Assembly (NCBI GenBank): GCA_963843525.1
Contig: CAWJKM010000003.1
Coordinates: forward strand, 310,001-374,000
Origin: DATJPR01 sp963843525
GTDB taxonomy: Bacteria > Bacteroidota > Ignavibacteria > UBA10030 > UBA6906
Direction: 5' to 3'
Length of the DNA: 64,000 nt
Part shown: positions 42,314 through 50,499 of the stretch, one piece after another
How the letters are laid out: every line of letters starts with the position of its first letter
How positions within the stretch are numbered: position 1 is the first letter of the stretch
Program-made: the position numbers and the translations under genes
The notes under the pieces: model-generated
Seen by the model: only the letters and a program-made list of their open reading frames with translations
What the model was told of the DNA's origin: nothing
Database searches by the model: none

Positions 42314-42637
42314 ATGAAGATCCGGAAAAATGATACCGTAATTGTGATCGCCGGTAACGCGCGTGGAAAAAAGGGGAAGGTGTTGAAAGTATTCCCCGAG
42401 CGCGAACGGATTATCGTCGAGGGGGTCAATATCATCAAGCGGCATACGCGTCCGAACCAACGGAACCCCCAGGGCGGAATCGTCCAGCGCGAAGAGAGCA
42501 TCAACGTCTCCAACGTGATGCTGATCGACCCGAAATCAAGCGAGCCCACGCGCATCGGCGCGAAGGTGGTGAAGGACGAAACCACAGGGCGTACACGCCG
42601 TCTGCGCGTAGCAAAGAGCAGTGGTGAAACGGTTTAA
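42314..42637 (+). CDS. rplX: Ribosomal protein uL24
   Basis: A 107-residue KOW protein (MKIRKNDTVIVIAGNARGKK, GKVLKVFPERERIIVEGVNI, RQ-type QRNPQGGIVQREESI) that initiates 50S assembly. Confidence 0.96.
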   Translation: MKIRKNDTVIVIAGNARGKKGKVLKVFPERERIIVEGVNIIKRHTRPNQRNPQGGIVQREESINVSNVMLIDPKSSEPTRIGAKVVKDETTGRTRRLRVAKSSGETV

Positions 42638-42661
42638 CCTCAAAGCACGGACGAATCTGGC

Positions 42662-43363
42662 ATGAGCGAAGAGAAACCCAAGAAGCAGGCACCCGCGCCA
42701 GCGAAGCCTAAAGGATCTGGCGCAGGGAAGAAGGGGGATGCCCCCGCCGCACAGGCGCCGCGACAGAGCGGGAAACGGGAAAAGGTGGTTGCCCGCCTCG
42801 CCCTCACCTATCCTCGCGAAGTGATTCCCGCGATGATGAAGCGCTTCAGCTATAAGAACGTCATGCAGGTCCCCCGTCTGGAGAAGATCTGCATCAATAT
42901 CGGGGTCGGTCAGGCGACACAGGATCCGAAACTCGTCGAGGCCGCGGCGCGCGATCTCGAGTCGATCGTCGGACAGAAGGTCGTCATCACCCGTGCCAAG
43001 AAATCGATATCGAATTTCCATCTGCGGGAAAAAATGCCGATCGGGTGCCGGGTGACACTCCGGCGGACGTTCATGTACGAATTTCTCGACAGATTCATCA
43101 GCATCTCCGTTCCCCGGATTCGTGACTTTCGCGGACTGTCGGATAAGTCCTTCGATGGTCGCGGCAACTACACGCTCGGAATCAAGGAACATACGGTGTT
43201 CCCGGAGATCGATGTGGATAAGATTACAAAGATTTTCGGCATGGATATCACCTTTGTGACCACGGCGAAGACCGACCAGGAAGCCTATGAGCTCCTGAAA
43301 GCCTTCGGGATGCCGTTCGTCAAGCGTCAGGAAGTTCTTGAAACGCCGAAAGCACAGGCATAA
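42662..43363 (+). CDS. rplE: Ribosomal protein uL5 with N-terminal extension
   Basis: A 233-residue protein. The conserved core begins near residue 45 (LALTYPREVIPAMMKRFSYK, then NVMQVPRLEKICINIGVG) and runs to the usual C-terminus (AYELLKAFGMPF). The first 40 or so residues are Lys/Pro/Ala/Gly-rich low complexity, absent from the 180-residue canonical L5. ATG 42662 is close behind rplX. A downstream start would lack an obvious ATG before the core. Confidence 0.95.
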   Translation: MSEEKPKKQAPAPAKPKGSGAGKKGDAPAAQAPRQSGKREKVVARLALTYPREVIPAMMKRFSYKNVMQVPRLEKICINIGVGQATQDPKLVEAAARDLESIVGQKVVITRAKKSISNFHLREKMPIGCRVTLRRTFMYEFLDRFISISVPRIRDFRGLSDKSFDGRGNYTLGIKEHTVFPEIDVDKITKIFGMDITFVTTAKTDQEAYELLKAFGMPFVKRQEVLETPKAQA

Positions 43364-43429
43364 CGTCTGCCGTGCAGGGTTGGGGCGTTGAGTGAGGCCG
43401 TGGAACAGATTCATTACGAGGAAGTTGTT

Positions 43430-43699
43430 ATGGCAAAAACCAGTTCGAAAGCCCGCCAGCGGAAACGCGTGAAGCTCGTTGCCAAATATGCGGCGATCCG
43501 TAAAGAGTTGAAGGAGAAGGGTGATTACGAAGGCCTCCAGAAACTCCCGAGGAACAGCAGCCCGAGTCGCCTCCATAACCGCTGCGAAATGAGCGGCAGG
43601 CCCCGGGGGTACATGCGCAAGTTCGGCCTCTCACGGATTGCCTTTCGCGAGCTTGCCCTCGACGGCAAAATTCCGGGCGTGACCAAAGCCAGCTGGTAA
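43430..43699 (+). CDS. rpsN: Ribosomal protein uS14 (zinc-independent form)
   Basis: An 89-residue protein (MAKTSSKARQRKRVKLVAKY, NRCEMSGRPRGYMRKFGLSR, GKIPGVTKASW). The CxxC pairs of the short zinc form are absent. ATG 43430 has GAGGAAG upstream; the earlier in-frame start is rejected. Confidence 0.96.
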   Translation: MAKTSSKARQRKRVKLVAKYAAIRKELKEKGDYEGLQKLPRNSSPSRLHNRCEMSGRPRGYMRKFGLSRIAFRELALDGKIPGVTKASW

Positions 43700-43736
43700 G
43701 AACAGAGTTTTTTTGATCGCAGAACCAGGAGATCGT

Positions 43737-44132
43737 ATGACAATGACCGATCCCGTCGCCGACTACTTGACGCGGCTACGGAATGCAGTCCAGGCAGGAC
43801 ACAAGAAATTCGAGGTTCCGACTTCGAATCTCAAACGGGAAATCACCAAGCTGCTGGTGGACCAGAAGTTCGTCACCGGGTTCACCGAGGTGAAGGAAGC
43901 TCCCCAGGGAACGCTGAGAGTTCAATTGAAGTATCACAACGGCCAGTCCGTCATCACCGGACTGCGTCGGATCAGCACTCCCGGACTCCGGAAATACGTC
44001 AACTCGACAGACATCCCGCGGGTTCTGGGAGGACTGGGAATTGCGATCATATCCACATCCCGGGGATTGATGAGCGACCGTCAGGCACGGGAAGCTCACG
44101 TGGGCGGGGAAGTCATGTGCGAAATCTGGTAA
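43737..44132 (+). CDS. rpsH: Ribosomal protein uS8
   Basis: A 131-residue protein (MTMTDPVADYLTRLRNAVQA, STSRGLMSDRQAREAHVGGE, VMCEIW). AGGAG lies 6 nt before the ATG. S8 is the usual repressor of the spc operon. Confidence 0.97.
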   Translation: MTMTDPVADYLTRLRNAVQAGHKKFEVPTSNLKREITKLLVDQKFVTGFTEVKEAPQGTLRVQLKYHNGQSVITGLRRISTPGLRKYVNSTDIPRVLGGLGIAIISTSRGLMSDRQAREAHVGGEVMCEIW

Positions 44133-44160
44133 CCGGGAATTTAGAAGGAGACTAATTGCC

Positions 44161-44715
44161 GTGTCACGAGTCGGCAGGAAACCGATCCCCATCGAGAAGG
44201 GGGTCAAGATCGAAATCAAGGGCAACGCCATCAAGGTCACCGGACCGAAAGGCGAACTGAGCGCGGGAGTGCATCAGGCGATCCACCTTGAAATGAAGGA
44301 TAACCAGATTGTTCTCAGCCGCTCCACCGATGAGAAGGAAGAACGATCCCTTCACGGACTCTGGAGAGCGCTGATCCAGAACATGGTCAAAGGGGTGACC
44401 ACCGGGTACGACAGGAAACTGGAGCTGGTGGGAGTGGGGTATCGCGCGGAGATGAAAGGAAAGAGACTTCAGCTTGCATTGGGGTTCTCTCATCCCATCC
44501 TGTTTGTCCCGCCAGAGGGGATCAAGATTGAAGCCCCGACGCAGACCAACATCACCGTAAGTGGGATTGACAAGCAATTGGTTGGACAGGTTGCCGCGAA
44601 AATCCGATCCTTCCGCCCGCCCGAGCCCTACAAGGGGAAAGGCGTCAAGTATGAAGGCGAAGTGGTCCGCCGCAAGGCAGGAAAGGCGGCAGCGGCGAGC
44701 GGAGCAAAAGCCTAA
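44161..44715 (+). CDS. rplF: Ribosomal protein uL6
   Basis: A 184-residue protein with a GTG start and GGAG upstream: SRVGRKPIPIEKGVKIEIKG, GVGYRAEMKGKRLQLALGFS, RPPEPYKGKGVKYEGEVVRR. A short Ala-rich tail follows the core. Confidence 0.97.
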   Translation: MSRVGRKPIPIEKGVKIEIKGNAIKVTGPKGELSAGVHQAIHLEMKDNQIVLSRSTDEKEERSLHGLWRALIQNMVKGVTTGYDRKLELVGVGYRAEMKGKRLQLALGFSHPILFVPPEGIKIEAPTQTNITVSGIDKQLVGQVAAKIRSFRPPEPYKGKGVKYEGEVVRRKAGKAAAASGAKA

Positions 44716-44738
44716 CTTTTGATGGGTGAGCAAACGAT

Positions 44739-45107
44739 ATGATTACGAAGAACCGGGTCGCAAGCAGAAAACGCATTAAAACCCACATTCGCCTCGAGAT
44801 GGCTGGAACGCCCGACCGCCCCCGGCTGTCGGTGTACCGGAGCCTGAAGCATGTCTATGCGCAGATTGTGGACGATGAATCGGGGAAGACATTGGTGTCG
44901 ATATCCGACATCTCCAAAGGCGTGCGGGCGGAGTTTCAGGAGAAGAAGGGACAGATCGCGATCGGCAAACGGGTAGGGAACCTGGTCGCGGCCGCGGCAT
45001 CGGAGAAGGGTATCAAGGCGGTGGTCTTCGACCGGAACGGTTATCTCTATCACGGGGTGGTCAAGGCCGTGGCGGACGGGGCGCGCGAAGGCGGATTGAA
45101 GTTCTGA
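44739..45107 (+). CDS. rplR: Ribosomal protein uL18
   Basis: A 122-residue 5S rRNA-binding protein (RPRLSVYRSLKHVYAQIVDD, VVFDRNGYLYHGVVKAVADG, AREGGLKF). It is followed, unusually, by a tRNA gene before rpsE. Confidence 0.97.
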   Translation: MITKNRVASRKRIKTHIRLEMAGTPDRPRLSVYRSLKHVYAQIVDDESGKTLVSISDISKGVRAEFQEKKGQIAIGKRVGNLVAAAASEKGIKAVVFDRNGYLYHGVVKAVADGAREGGLKF

Positions 45108-45144
45108 GCACAGACGCTGGGCGGGTCCCACCCGAAGATTTCCT

Positions 45145-45215
45145 TGTCGGGTCGTCTAATGGCAGGACAGCGGCCTTTGGAGCCGTTAGTAGAGGTTCGA
45201 CTCCTCTCCCGACAG
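45145..45215 (+). tRNA. tRNA-Gln(UUG) inside the spc operon
   Basis: A 71-nt cloverleaf: acceptor TGTCGGG pairs with CCCGACA, D-arm GTC/GAC, anticodon stem GCGGC/GCCGT with anticodon TTG at 45177-45179, T-arm AGAGGTTCGACTCCTCT. CCA is not encoded. It lies in sense orientation between rplR and rpsE, so it must be cut from the ribosomal-protein mRNA by RNase P or have its own promoter. Confidence 0.95.
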
Positions 45216-45257
45216 CGAAGCAGTGAAGCAACGATAAACGCAACATGAGGAACACTC

Positions 45258-45785
45258 GTGGCACGGATCAAGGCAAGCGAACTTGAATTAAAGGACAAGC
45301 TCGTCCACATCAACCGCGTGGCAAAAGTGGTAAAGGGTGGACGGCGGTTCAGTTTCAACGCCATTGTCGTTGTCGGTGACGGCAACGGCCATGTCGGCGT
45401 CGGTCTCGGGAAGGCCAACGAGGTGGCGGACGCCATCTCCAAGGGTGTCGACGACGCGAAGAAGAACGTGGTCACCGTCCCGATTGTCAAGGGGACGATT
45501 CCCCATGCGGTCATGGGGAAGTACGGCGCAGGCAAGGTGATGTTGAAGCCTGCCTCGCCCGGGACCGGATTGATCGCGGGCGGAGGCGTCCGTGCCGTCC
45601 TCGAGTCGGCGGGCGTTCACGACGTTCTGACGAAATCGATCGGCTCATCGAATCCGCATAATGCCGTGAAGGCCACCATGGCCGCTCTGCAGAGTCTGAT
45701 CAATGCGAAAGCAATGGCCGAACGCCGCGGACTGACAATCACGGAGCTGTTTGGCATCGCCGCGAAGCCCGTGGCGTCCAACTGA
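45258..45785 (+). CDS. rpsE: Ribosomal protein uS5
   Basis: A 175-residue protein with a GTG start after GAGGAA. VAKVVKGGRRFSFNAIVVVG, GDGNGHVGVGLGKANEVADA and KSIGSSNPHNAVKATMAAL are conserved, including the loop altered in spectinomycin-resistant mutants. Confidence 0.97.
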   Translation: MARIKASELELKDKLVHINRVAKVVKGGRRFSFNAIVVVGDGNGHVGVGLGKANEVADAISKGVDDAKKNVVTVPIVKGTIPHAVMGKYGAGKVMLKPASPGTGLIAGGGVRAVLESAGVHDVLTKSIGSSNPHNAVKATMAALQSLINAKAMAERRGLTITELFGIAAKPVASN

Positions 45786-45798
45786 AGAGGGGCACCCC

Positions 45799-45984
45799 AT
45801 GGCAAAGAGAATAAAGATTACACAGATCCGCAGCGTGATCGACCAGATTGAACCGCAGAAGAGAACCATCGAAGCGCTCGGTCTCGGCCGGCCCAACCGG
45901 TCGGTCATCAAGCAAGACACGCCGCAAATTCGCGGCATGATCCAGAAAGTCTTCCACCTCGTCGAGGTGGAGGAAGTCGAGTAA
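45799..45984 (+). CDS. rpmD: Ribosomal protein uL30
   Basis: A 61-residue protein (AKRIKITQIRSVIDQIEPQK, LGLGRPNRSVIKQDTPQIRG). ATG 45799 follows a GAGGGG site; the earlier in-frame start lies inside rpsE. Confidence 0.95.
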   Translation: MAKRIKITQIRSVIDQIEPQKRTIEALGLGRPNRSVIKQDTPQIRGMIQKVFHLVEVEEVE

Positions 45985-46008
45985 CCGGTTCAGCATCGAA
46001 GGCAGATC

Positions 46009-46491
46009 ATGGCGAAGGATATTCTCAGTTCACTGAAACCGGCCCCCGGGTCGACCAGAAAACCGAAACGCATCGGACGCGGACAGGGGTCGGGGCACGG
46101 CGGCACTTCAACGCGCGGGCACAAGGGCGCGGGTTCACGCTCCGGGAGCAGTCGCCCGGCATGGTTCGAAGGCGGCCAGATGCCGCTCGTCCGGCGTGTT
46201 CCCAAACGCGGCTTTTATCATCCGTTCCGTACCGAGTACCAGGTGGTCAACGTCGAAGTGTTGAACAAACTCGCAGAGGACGGCCGGTTGCAGGGGGGCA
46301 TGGTCACGCCCGAGGTCCTCGCGAAGCTGGGCACGGTGCGCAAGGCGGAAGTGATGGTCAAGGTTCTCGGCAACGGCGAACTGACGGCGAAGCTCGACGT
46401 CACCGCCCATGCATTCAGCAAATCCGCAGTGGCGAAAATTGAAAAGGCCGGCGGCAAGGTACAATCCATTCCCGCAAGCGCGAAATCGTAA
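46009..46491 (+). CDS. rplO: Ribosomal protein uL15
   Basis: A 160-residue protein with the Gly-rich start (RKPKRIGRGQGSGHGGTSTR, GHKGAGSRSG) and C-terminal globular domain (SKSAVAKIEKAGGKVQSI). The stop overlaps the secY ATG by one base (TAATG). Confidence 0.97.
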   Translation: MAKDILSSLKPAPGSTRKPKRIGRGQGSGHGGTSTRGHKGAGSRSGSSRPAWFEGGQMPLVRRVPKRGFYHPFRTEYQVVNVEVLNKLAEDGRLQGGMVTPEVLAKLGTVRKAEVMVKVLGNGELTAKLDVTAHAFSKSAVAKIEKAGGKVQSIPASAKS

Positions 46492-47816
46492 TGGCAAATC
46501 TCGGCGAAAGTCTTCGCAACGTTTTCAAAATCCAGGAACTCCGGACGCGCATTCTGTTCACCGCAGCCCTGCTGGTGGTGGTGCGCATCGGAGCACACGT
46601 TACACTCCCCGGCGTGGACGCCTCGCTCCTCGCGCGCGCGGAGGCCAGCCAGTCGTCGAATACCCTCTTCGGCCTGTACGATCTGTTTGTCGGGGGTGCG
46701 TTCAAAAACGCGGCTATCTTCGCGCTGGGGATCATGCCCTATATCAGCTCGTCGATCATCCTCCAGCTGCTCGGCGCAGTCGTCCCGTATTTCCAGAAGC
46801 TCTCGAAGGAAGGGGAAGAGGGACGGAAAAAACTGACGCAACTGACACGGTACGGAACGGTCCTCGTTGCGGCATTGCAGGGTTGGGGTGTCAGTGTGCG
46901 GCTGACCAGTCTCAATCTCGAAGGGCTCCCGATTGTCCCGGCAGAGGTGCAGGGGCTCGCATTTACGCTCAGCACGGTCATCTTCCTCACCACAGGAACG
47001 ATGTTCATGATGTGGCTCGGAGAGCAGATCACGGAACGGGGGATCGGGAACGGCATCTCGTTGATCATTTTTATCGGCATCATCGCGCGGTTCCCGCATT
47101 CGATTATCGAACAGTTCCAGGTAAGTCAGAACCTCGTGATCACGCTTCTCATCCTGGCGGTCATGATCGCCATCATCGCGGGAGTCGTCCTGGTCACGCA
47201 GGGAACGCGCCGCATCCCTGTCCAGTATGCCAAAAGGGTTGTCGGGCGAAAAGTGTACGGCGGGGTCACCCAGTATATTCCGCTCCGGGTCAATACCGCG
47301 GGCGTCATGCCGATCATCTTCGCCCAGTCGATCATGTTCATCCCGAGCACGATCCTGACGTTCTTCCCGGAGAGCGAATTCATGCAGAGTCTCTCGGGGT
47401 ACTTCCAGTATACCTCGATGACGTACTCCTTCTTCTACGGGTTGATGATCATTTTCTTCACCTACTTCTATACGGCGATTGCGTTCAATCCGAAGGATGT
47501 GTCGGAAAACATGCAGAAGCAGGGGGGATTCATCCCGGGAATTCGTCCGGGCAAGCATACCTCGGATTTCATCGACAATATTCTCACGAAGATCACGCTT
47601 CCGGGATCGATCTTCCTGGCCATCATAGCGATTCTCCCGGCGTTCATCATGCGATTCGGGGTTACCGTGAGTTTTGCGCAATTTTTCGGCGGAACGAGCC
47701 TGCTGATCATGGTCGGTGTCGCGCTCGATACCCTGCAACAGGTGGAATCGCATCTGCTGATGAGACACTACGACGGGTTCATGAAGTCGGGCAAGATGAA
47801 AGGGCGTTCGCGCTAA
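46491..47816 (+). CDS. secY: Preprotein translocase subunit SecY
   Basis: A 441-residue ten-helix channel protein. GVDASLLARAEA, ALGIMPYISSSIILQLLGAV, GTMFMMWLGEQITERGIGNG and GFIPGIRPGKHTSDFIDNI are family signatures. It pairs with SecE encoded at 20326. The GNG(I)S loop and cytosolic loops C4/C5 are intact. Confidence 0.97.
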   Translation: MANLGESLRNVFKIQELRTRILFTAALLVVVRIGAHVTLPGVDASLLARAEASQSSNTLFGLYDLFVGGAFKNAAIFALGIMPYISSSIILQLLGAVVPYFQKLSKEGEEGRKKLTQLTRYGTVLVAALQGWGVSVRLTSLNLEGLPIVPAEVQGLAFTLSTVIFLTTGTMFMMWLGEQITERGIGNGISLIIFIGIIARFPHSIIEQFQVSQNLVITLLILAVMIAIIAGVVLVTQGTRRIPVQYAKRVVGRKVYGGVTQYIPLRVNTAGVMPIIFAQSIMFIPSTILTFFPESEFMQSLSGYFQYTSMTYSFFYGLMIIFFTYFYTAIAFNPKDVSENMQKQGGFIPGIRPGKHTSDFIDNILTKITLPGSIFLAIIAILPAFIMRFGVTVSFAQFFGGTSLLIMVGVALDTLQQVESHLLMRHYDGFMKSGKMKGRSR

Positions 47817-47826
47817 CCGAAACCCC

Positions 47827-48591
47827 ATGGCAAAAGTCGGGATCAAGTCCGAGCGCGATATTGCGCTCATGAAGGAGAGCGGGAAGATTGTCGCGGATGT
47901 GCTCAGCCTGATCGGCTCTCATGTCCGTCCGGGGGTGACAACGGAAGAACTTGACCGGCTTGCGGAAGAGTACATCCGGGCACAGGACGCGATCCCCGCG
48001 TTCAAGGGCTACGGAAGCGACAAGCGGAATCTTTTTCCCGCGACGTTGTGCATCTCGATCGACGATGTCGTGGTCCATGGGATCCCGGGTGGAGTCCAGA
48101 TCGAAGAAGGCCAGATCGTGTCGGTCGATGTCGGGGTGAAAAAGAACGGATATTACGGCGACGGCGCACGGACATTCGCCGTCGGGCACGTGTCGGAAGA
48201 GAAGGCACGACTGATGAAAGTGACGGAGGAAGCGCTCTACAAGGGGATCGGGAGTGCGAAAGAAGGGGCGCGGCTGCACGACATTTCCGCGGCAGTGCAA
48301 CACCATGTGGAGGAAGCGGGCTTTTCGGTAGTGCGTGACCTTGTGGGACACGGGATCGGGAAGAACCTCCACGAAGAACCGGCCGTGCCGAATTTCGGGA
48401 GTCCGGGCACCGGGCTCGTCCTTCAGGCGGGGATGACGCTGGCGATCGAGCCGATGGTGAATGCCGGATCGTATAGAGTCATGGTAGATGCGGACGGATG
48501 GACAGTCCGGACGTCGGACGGCCGGCCCTCCGCACACTTCGAACACACAGTGGTCATTCGACCGGGCGAAGCAGAGATTCTCACCCGGTAA
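47827..48591 (+). CDS. map: Methionine aminopeptidase, type I
   Basis: A 254-residue metalloprotease that removes N-terminal Met from new proteins. The five metal ligands can be placed: Asp in VSVDVGVKKNGYYGDGARTF (two Asp), His in GHGIGKNLHEEP, Glu in AIEPMVN, and Glu in HFEHTVVI. It sits between secY and infA; adk, often here, is absent. Confidence 0.97.
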   Translation: MAKVGIKSERDIALMKESGKIVADVLSLIGSHVRPGVTTEELDRLAEEYIRAQDAIPAFKGYGSDKRNLFPATLCISIDDVVVHGIPGGVQIEEGQIVSVDVGVKKNGYYGDGARTFAVGHVSEEKARLMKVTEEALYKGIGSAKEGARLHDISAAVQHHVEEAGFSVVRDLVGHGIGKNLHEEPAVPNFGSPGTGLVLQAGMTLAIEPMVNAGSYRVMVDADGWTVRTSDGRPSAHFEHTVVIRPGEAEILTR

Positions 48592-48613
48592 CACAGCGAC
48601 AACACGGAAGCAT

Positions 48614-48832
48614 ATGGGGAAACAAGGCCCGATCAAAGTAGACGGCGTCATTACCGAGACATTGCCGAACGCCATGTTTAAGGTCAGCCTTGAAAGTGGT
48701 CACAGCGTTCTGGCGCATATCTCGGGCAAGATGAGAATGAACTTCATCAAAATTCTCGTCGGCGACAGGGTGACGGTTGAACTCTCGCCCTACGATCTGA
48801 ACAAGGGGCGAATTACGTACCGATACAAGTAA
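48614..48832 (+). CDS. infA: Translation initiation factor IF-1
   Basis: A 72-residue OB-fold factor (MGKQGPIKVDGVITETLPNA, MFKVSLESGHSVLAHISGKM, ending GRITYRYK). ATG 48614 is chosen by homology; an earlier in-frame start lies inside map. Confidence 0.97.
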   Translation: MGKQGPIKVDGVITETLPNAMFKVSLESGHSVLAHISGKMRMNFIKILVGDRVTVELSPYDLNKGRITYRYK

Positions 48833-48855
48833 GCAGACAGCAGACGGGAGCGGCA

Positions 48856-48969
48856 ATGAAAGTCCGATCATCGGTGAAGAAGATGTGCATCAATTGCAAG
48901 ATCATCCGGCGCAAGGGACAGGTGCGCGTGATCTGCAAGAACCCGAAACACAAACAGCGTCAAGGTTAA
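48856..48969 (+). CDS. rpmJ: Ribosomal protein bL36
   Basis: A 37-residue protein, MKVRSSVKKMCINCKIIRRK then GQVRVICKNPKHKQRQG. The zinc ligands C11, C14, C27 and H32 are present, so this is the zinc-binding form. Confidence 0.97.
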   Translation: MKVRSSVKKMCINCKIIRRKGQVRVICKNPKHKQRQG

Positions 48970-48987
48970 GATCAAGGAGGGTTCTGC

Positions 48988-49371
48988 GTGGCTCGCATTG
49001 CAGGAATAGATTTACCCAAAAAGAAGCGTTCGGAAATCGGCCTCACGTATATCTTCGGCATCGGCCGGCACACCGCCCGGACCATTCTGACAAAAGCCGG
49101 GATATCGTTCGACAAGAAGGTCGGCGATCTGAACGACGATGAAGTTTCGAAAATCAGGAGCATCATCACCTCCGAATACAAGGTGGAAGGTGCGCTCCGG
49201 AGCGACACCCAGATGAACATCAAACGGTTGATGGATATCGGGTGCTACCGCGGAATCCGGCATCGCCGGGGGCTCCCGGTGCGGGGCCAGCGAACCCGGA
49301 CGAATTCCAGGACGAGAAAGGGCCGTCGCAAGACTGTTGCCGGCAAGAAGAAGGCTGCGGCAAAGACCTGA
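48988..49371 (+). CDS. rpsM: Ribosomal protein uS13
   Basis: A 127-residue protein with a GTG start 8 nt after AAGGAGG. ARIAGIDLPKKKRSEIGLTY, GCYRGIRHRRGLPVRGQRTR and the basic tail are typical. Confidence 0.97.
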   Translation: MARIAGIDLPKKKRSEIGLTYIFGIGRHTARTILTKAGISFDKKVGDLNDDEVSKIRSIITSEYKVEGALRSDTQMNIKRLMDIGCYRGIRHRRGLPVRGQRTRTNSRTRKGRRKTVAGKKKAAAKT

Positions 49372-49417
49372 TCGTCAGGTGAAGATGTGAATTGGGGTGC
49401 ATGAAAACGGAGGAATC

Positions 49418-49825
49418 GTGGCAAAAACGACCCAGAGCCAGGCAACCGATACAACAAAACGGCGCAAGAAGATTCAGGTTGACGTCAGCGGGAAGGTGTT
49501 TGTCAAGGCGACGTTTAACAATGTGATCGTGACCATTACCGATGTGTATGGCAATACGATCAGCTGGTCATCGGCAGGGAAAAACGGCTTCAAAGGCTCG
49601 CGCAAGAATACGCCTTTCGCGGCCCAGGTATCGGCGGAAGCGGCGGCAAAGGCCGCCCACGCCCTCGGGCTCCGGAAGGTGGAGGTATTCGTGAAGGGCC
49701 CGGGTTCGGGACGCGAAGCTGCCATCCGCGCCTTGCAGACGTCAGGATTGGAGATTTCCAGCATACGCGATGCGACCCCGATTCCCCACAACGGCTGCCG
49801 TCCTCCGAAGCGCCGTAGAGTTTAA
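49418..49825 (+). CDS. rpsK: Ribosomal protein uS11
   Basis: A 135-residue protein. GTG 49418 is preferred over the GTG at 49397 because GGAGG lies just before it and VAKTTQ fits homologues. GNTISWSSAGKNGFKGSRKN, GPGSGREAAIRALQTSG and DATPIPHNGCRPPKRRRV are conserved. Confidence 0.96.
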   Translation: MAKTTQSQATDTTKRRKKIQVDVSGKVFVKATFNNVIVTITDVYGNTISWSSAGKNGFKGSRKNTPFAAQVSAEAAAKAAHALGLRKVEVFVKGPGSGREAAIRALQTSGLEISSIRDATPIPHNGCRPPKRRRV

Positions 49826-49855
49826 AGCAACGTTGAAAGCAAAGGACATTCGTTC

Positions 49856-50485
49856 ATGGCCAGGTACACTGCTCCAAGCTGCCGGCTCTGCCGGCGTGAG
49901 CGGCAAAAGCTCTTTTTGAAAGGCACGAAGTGCTTCACCGAGAAATGCCCCGTCGAACGGCGGGCGTTCCCCCCGGGGCAGCACGGACAATCGCGCCGGA
50001 CAAAGATTTCAGAATATGGTGTTCAGCTCCGTGAGAAACAGAAGATCCGCCGGATGTACGGGCTGATGGAGGGGCAATTTCACAATTACTTCGAGAAAGC
50101 CCTGAAGCAAACGGGCCGCACCGGGGAAAATCTCGTGAAGCTGCTCGAGCGACGTCTCGACAACGTCGTCTATCGCCTCGGGTTTGCCCCGTCGCGGAAG
50201 ACCGCCCGTCAGCTCATCACCCACGGACATTTCCAGGTCAACAAGAAGCCGGTGGACATTCCGTCGTATCAACTCCGGCCGGGGGATCTGGTGGGGGTTC
50301 GTGAGAAGAGCAGGAATATCGACATCGTTCACGCCTCGATGAAGCGGATGAAAGACAACGCAATGCTTCCCTGGCTGAGCCTTGACAAGGCAGGAATGGT
50401 CGGGACCTTCCTCGATGTACCGGGCCGTGCAGATATCCCGCTCAATGCCGACGAGCAACTGGTCGTCGAGCTGTATTCCAAGTAA
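49856..50485 (+). CDS. rpsD: Ribosomal protein uS4 (cysteine-containing form)
   Basis: A 209-residue protein. The N-terminus has Cys residues in CRLCRRE and KCFTEKCP, the zinc-binding arrangement. The S4 domain (LLERRLDNVVYRLGFAPSRK, QLITHGHFQVNKKPVDIPS) is intact. S4 represses the alpha operon in several bacteria. Confidence 0.97.
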   Translation: MARYTAPSCRLCRRERQKLFLKGTKCFTEKCPVERRAFPPGQHGQSRRTKISEYGVQLREKQKIRRMYGLMEGQFHNYFEKALKQTGRTGENLVKLLERRLDNVVYRLGFAPSRKTARQLITHGHFQVNKKPVDIPSYQLRPGDLVGVREKSRNIDIVHASMKRMKDNAMLPWLSLDKAGMVGTFLDVPGRADIPLNADEQLVVELYSK

Positions 50486-50499
50486 CCGCGGAGAGGACC

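Noticed and set aside
46218..47872. Long open frames of 550 and 487 codons over rplO-secY on both strands
   Set aside because: secY in this region has clear family motifs; the other frames are Arg/His-rich shadows.
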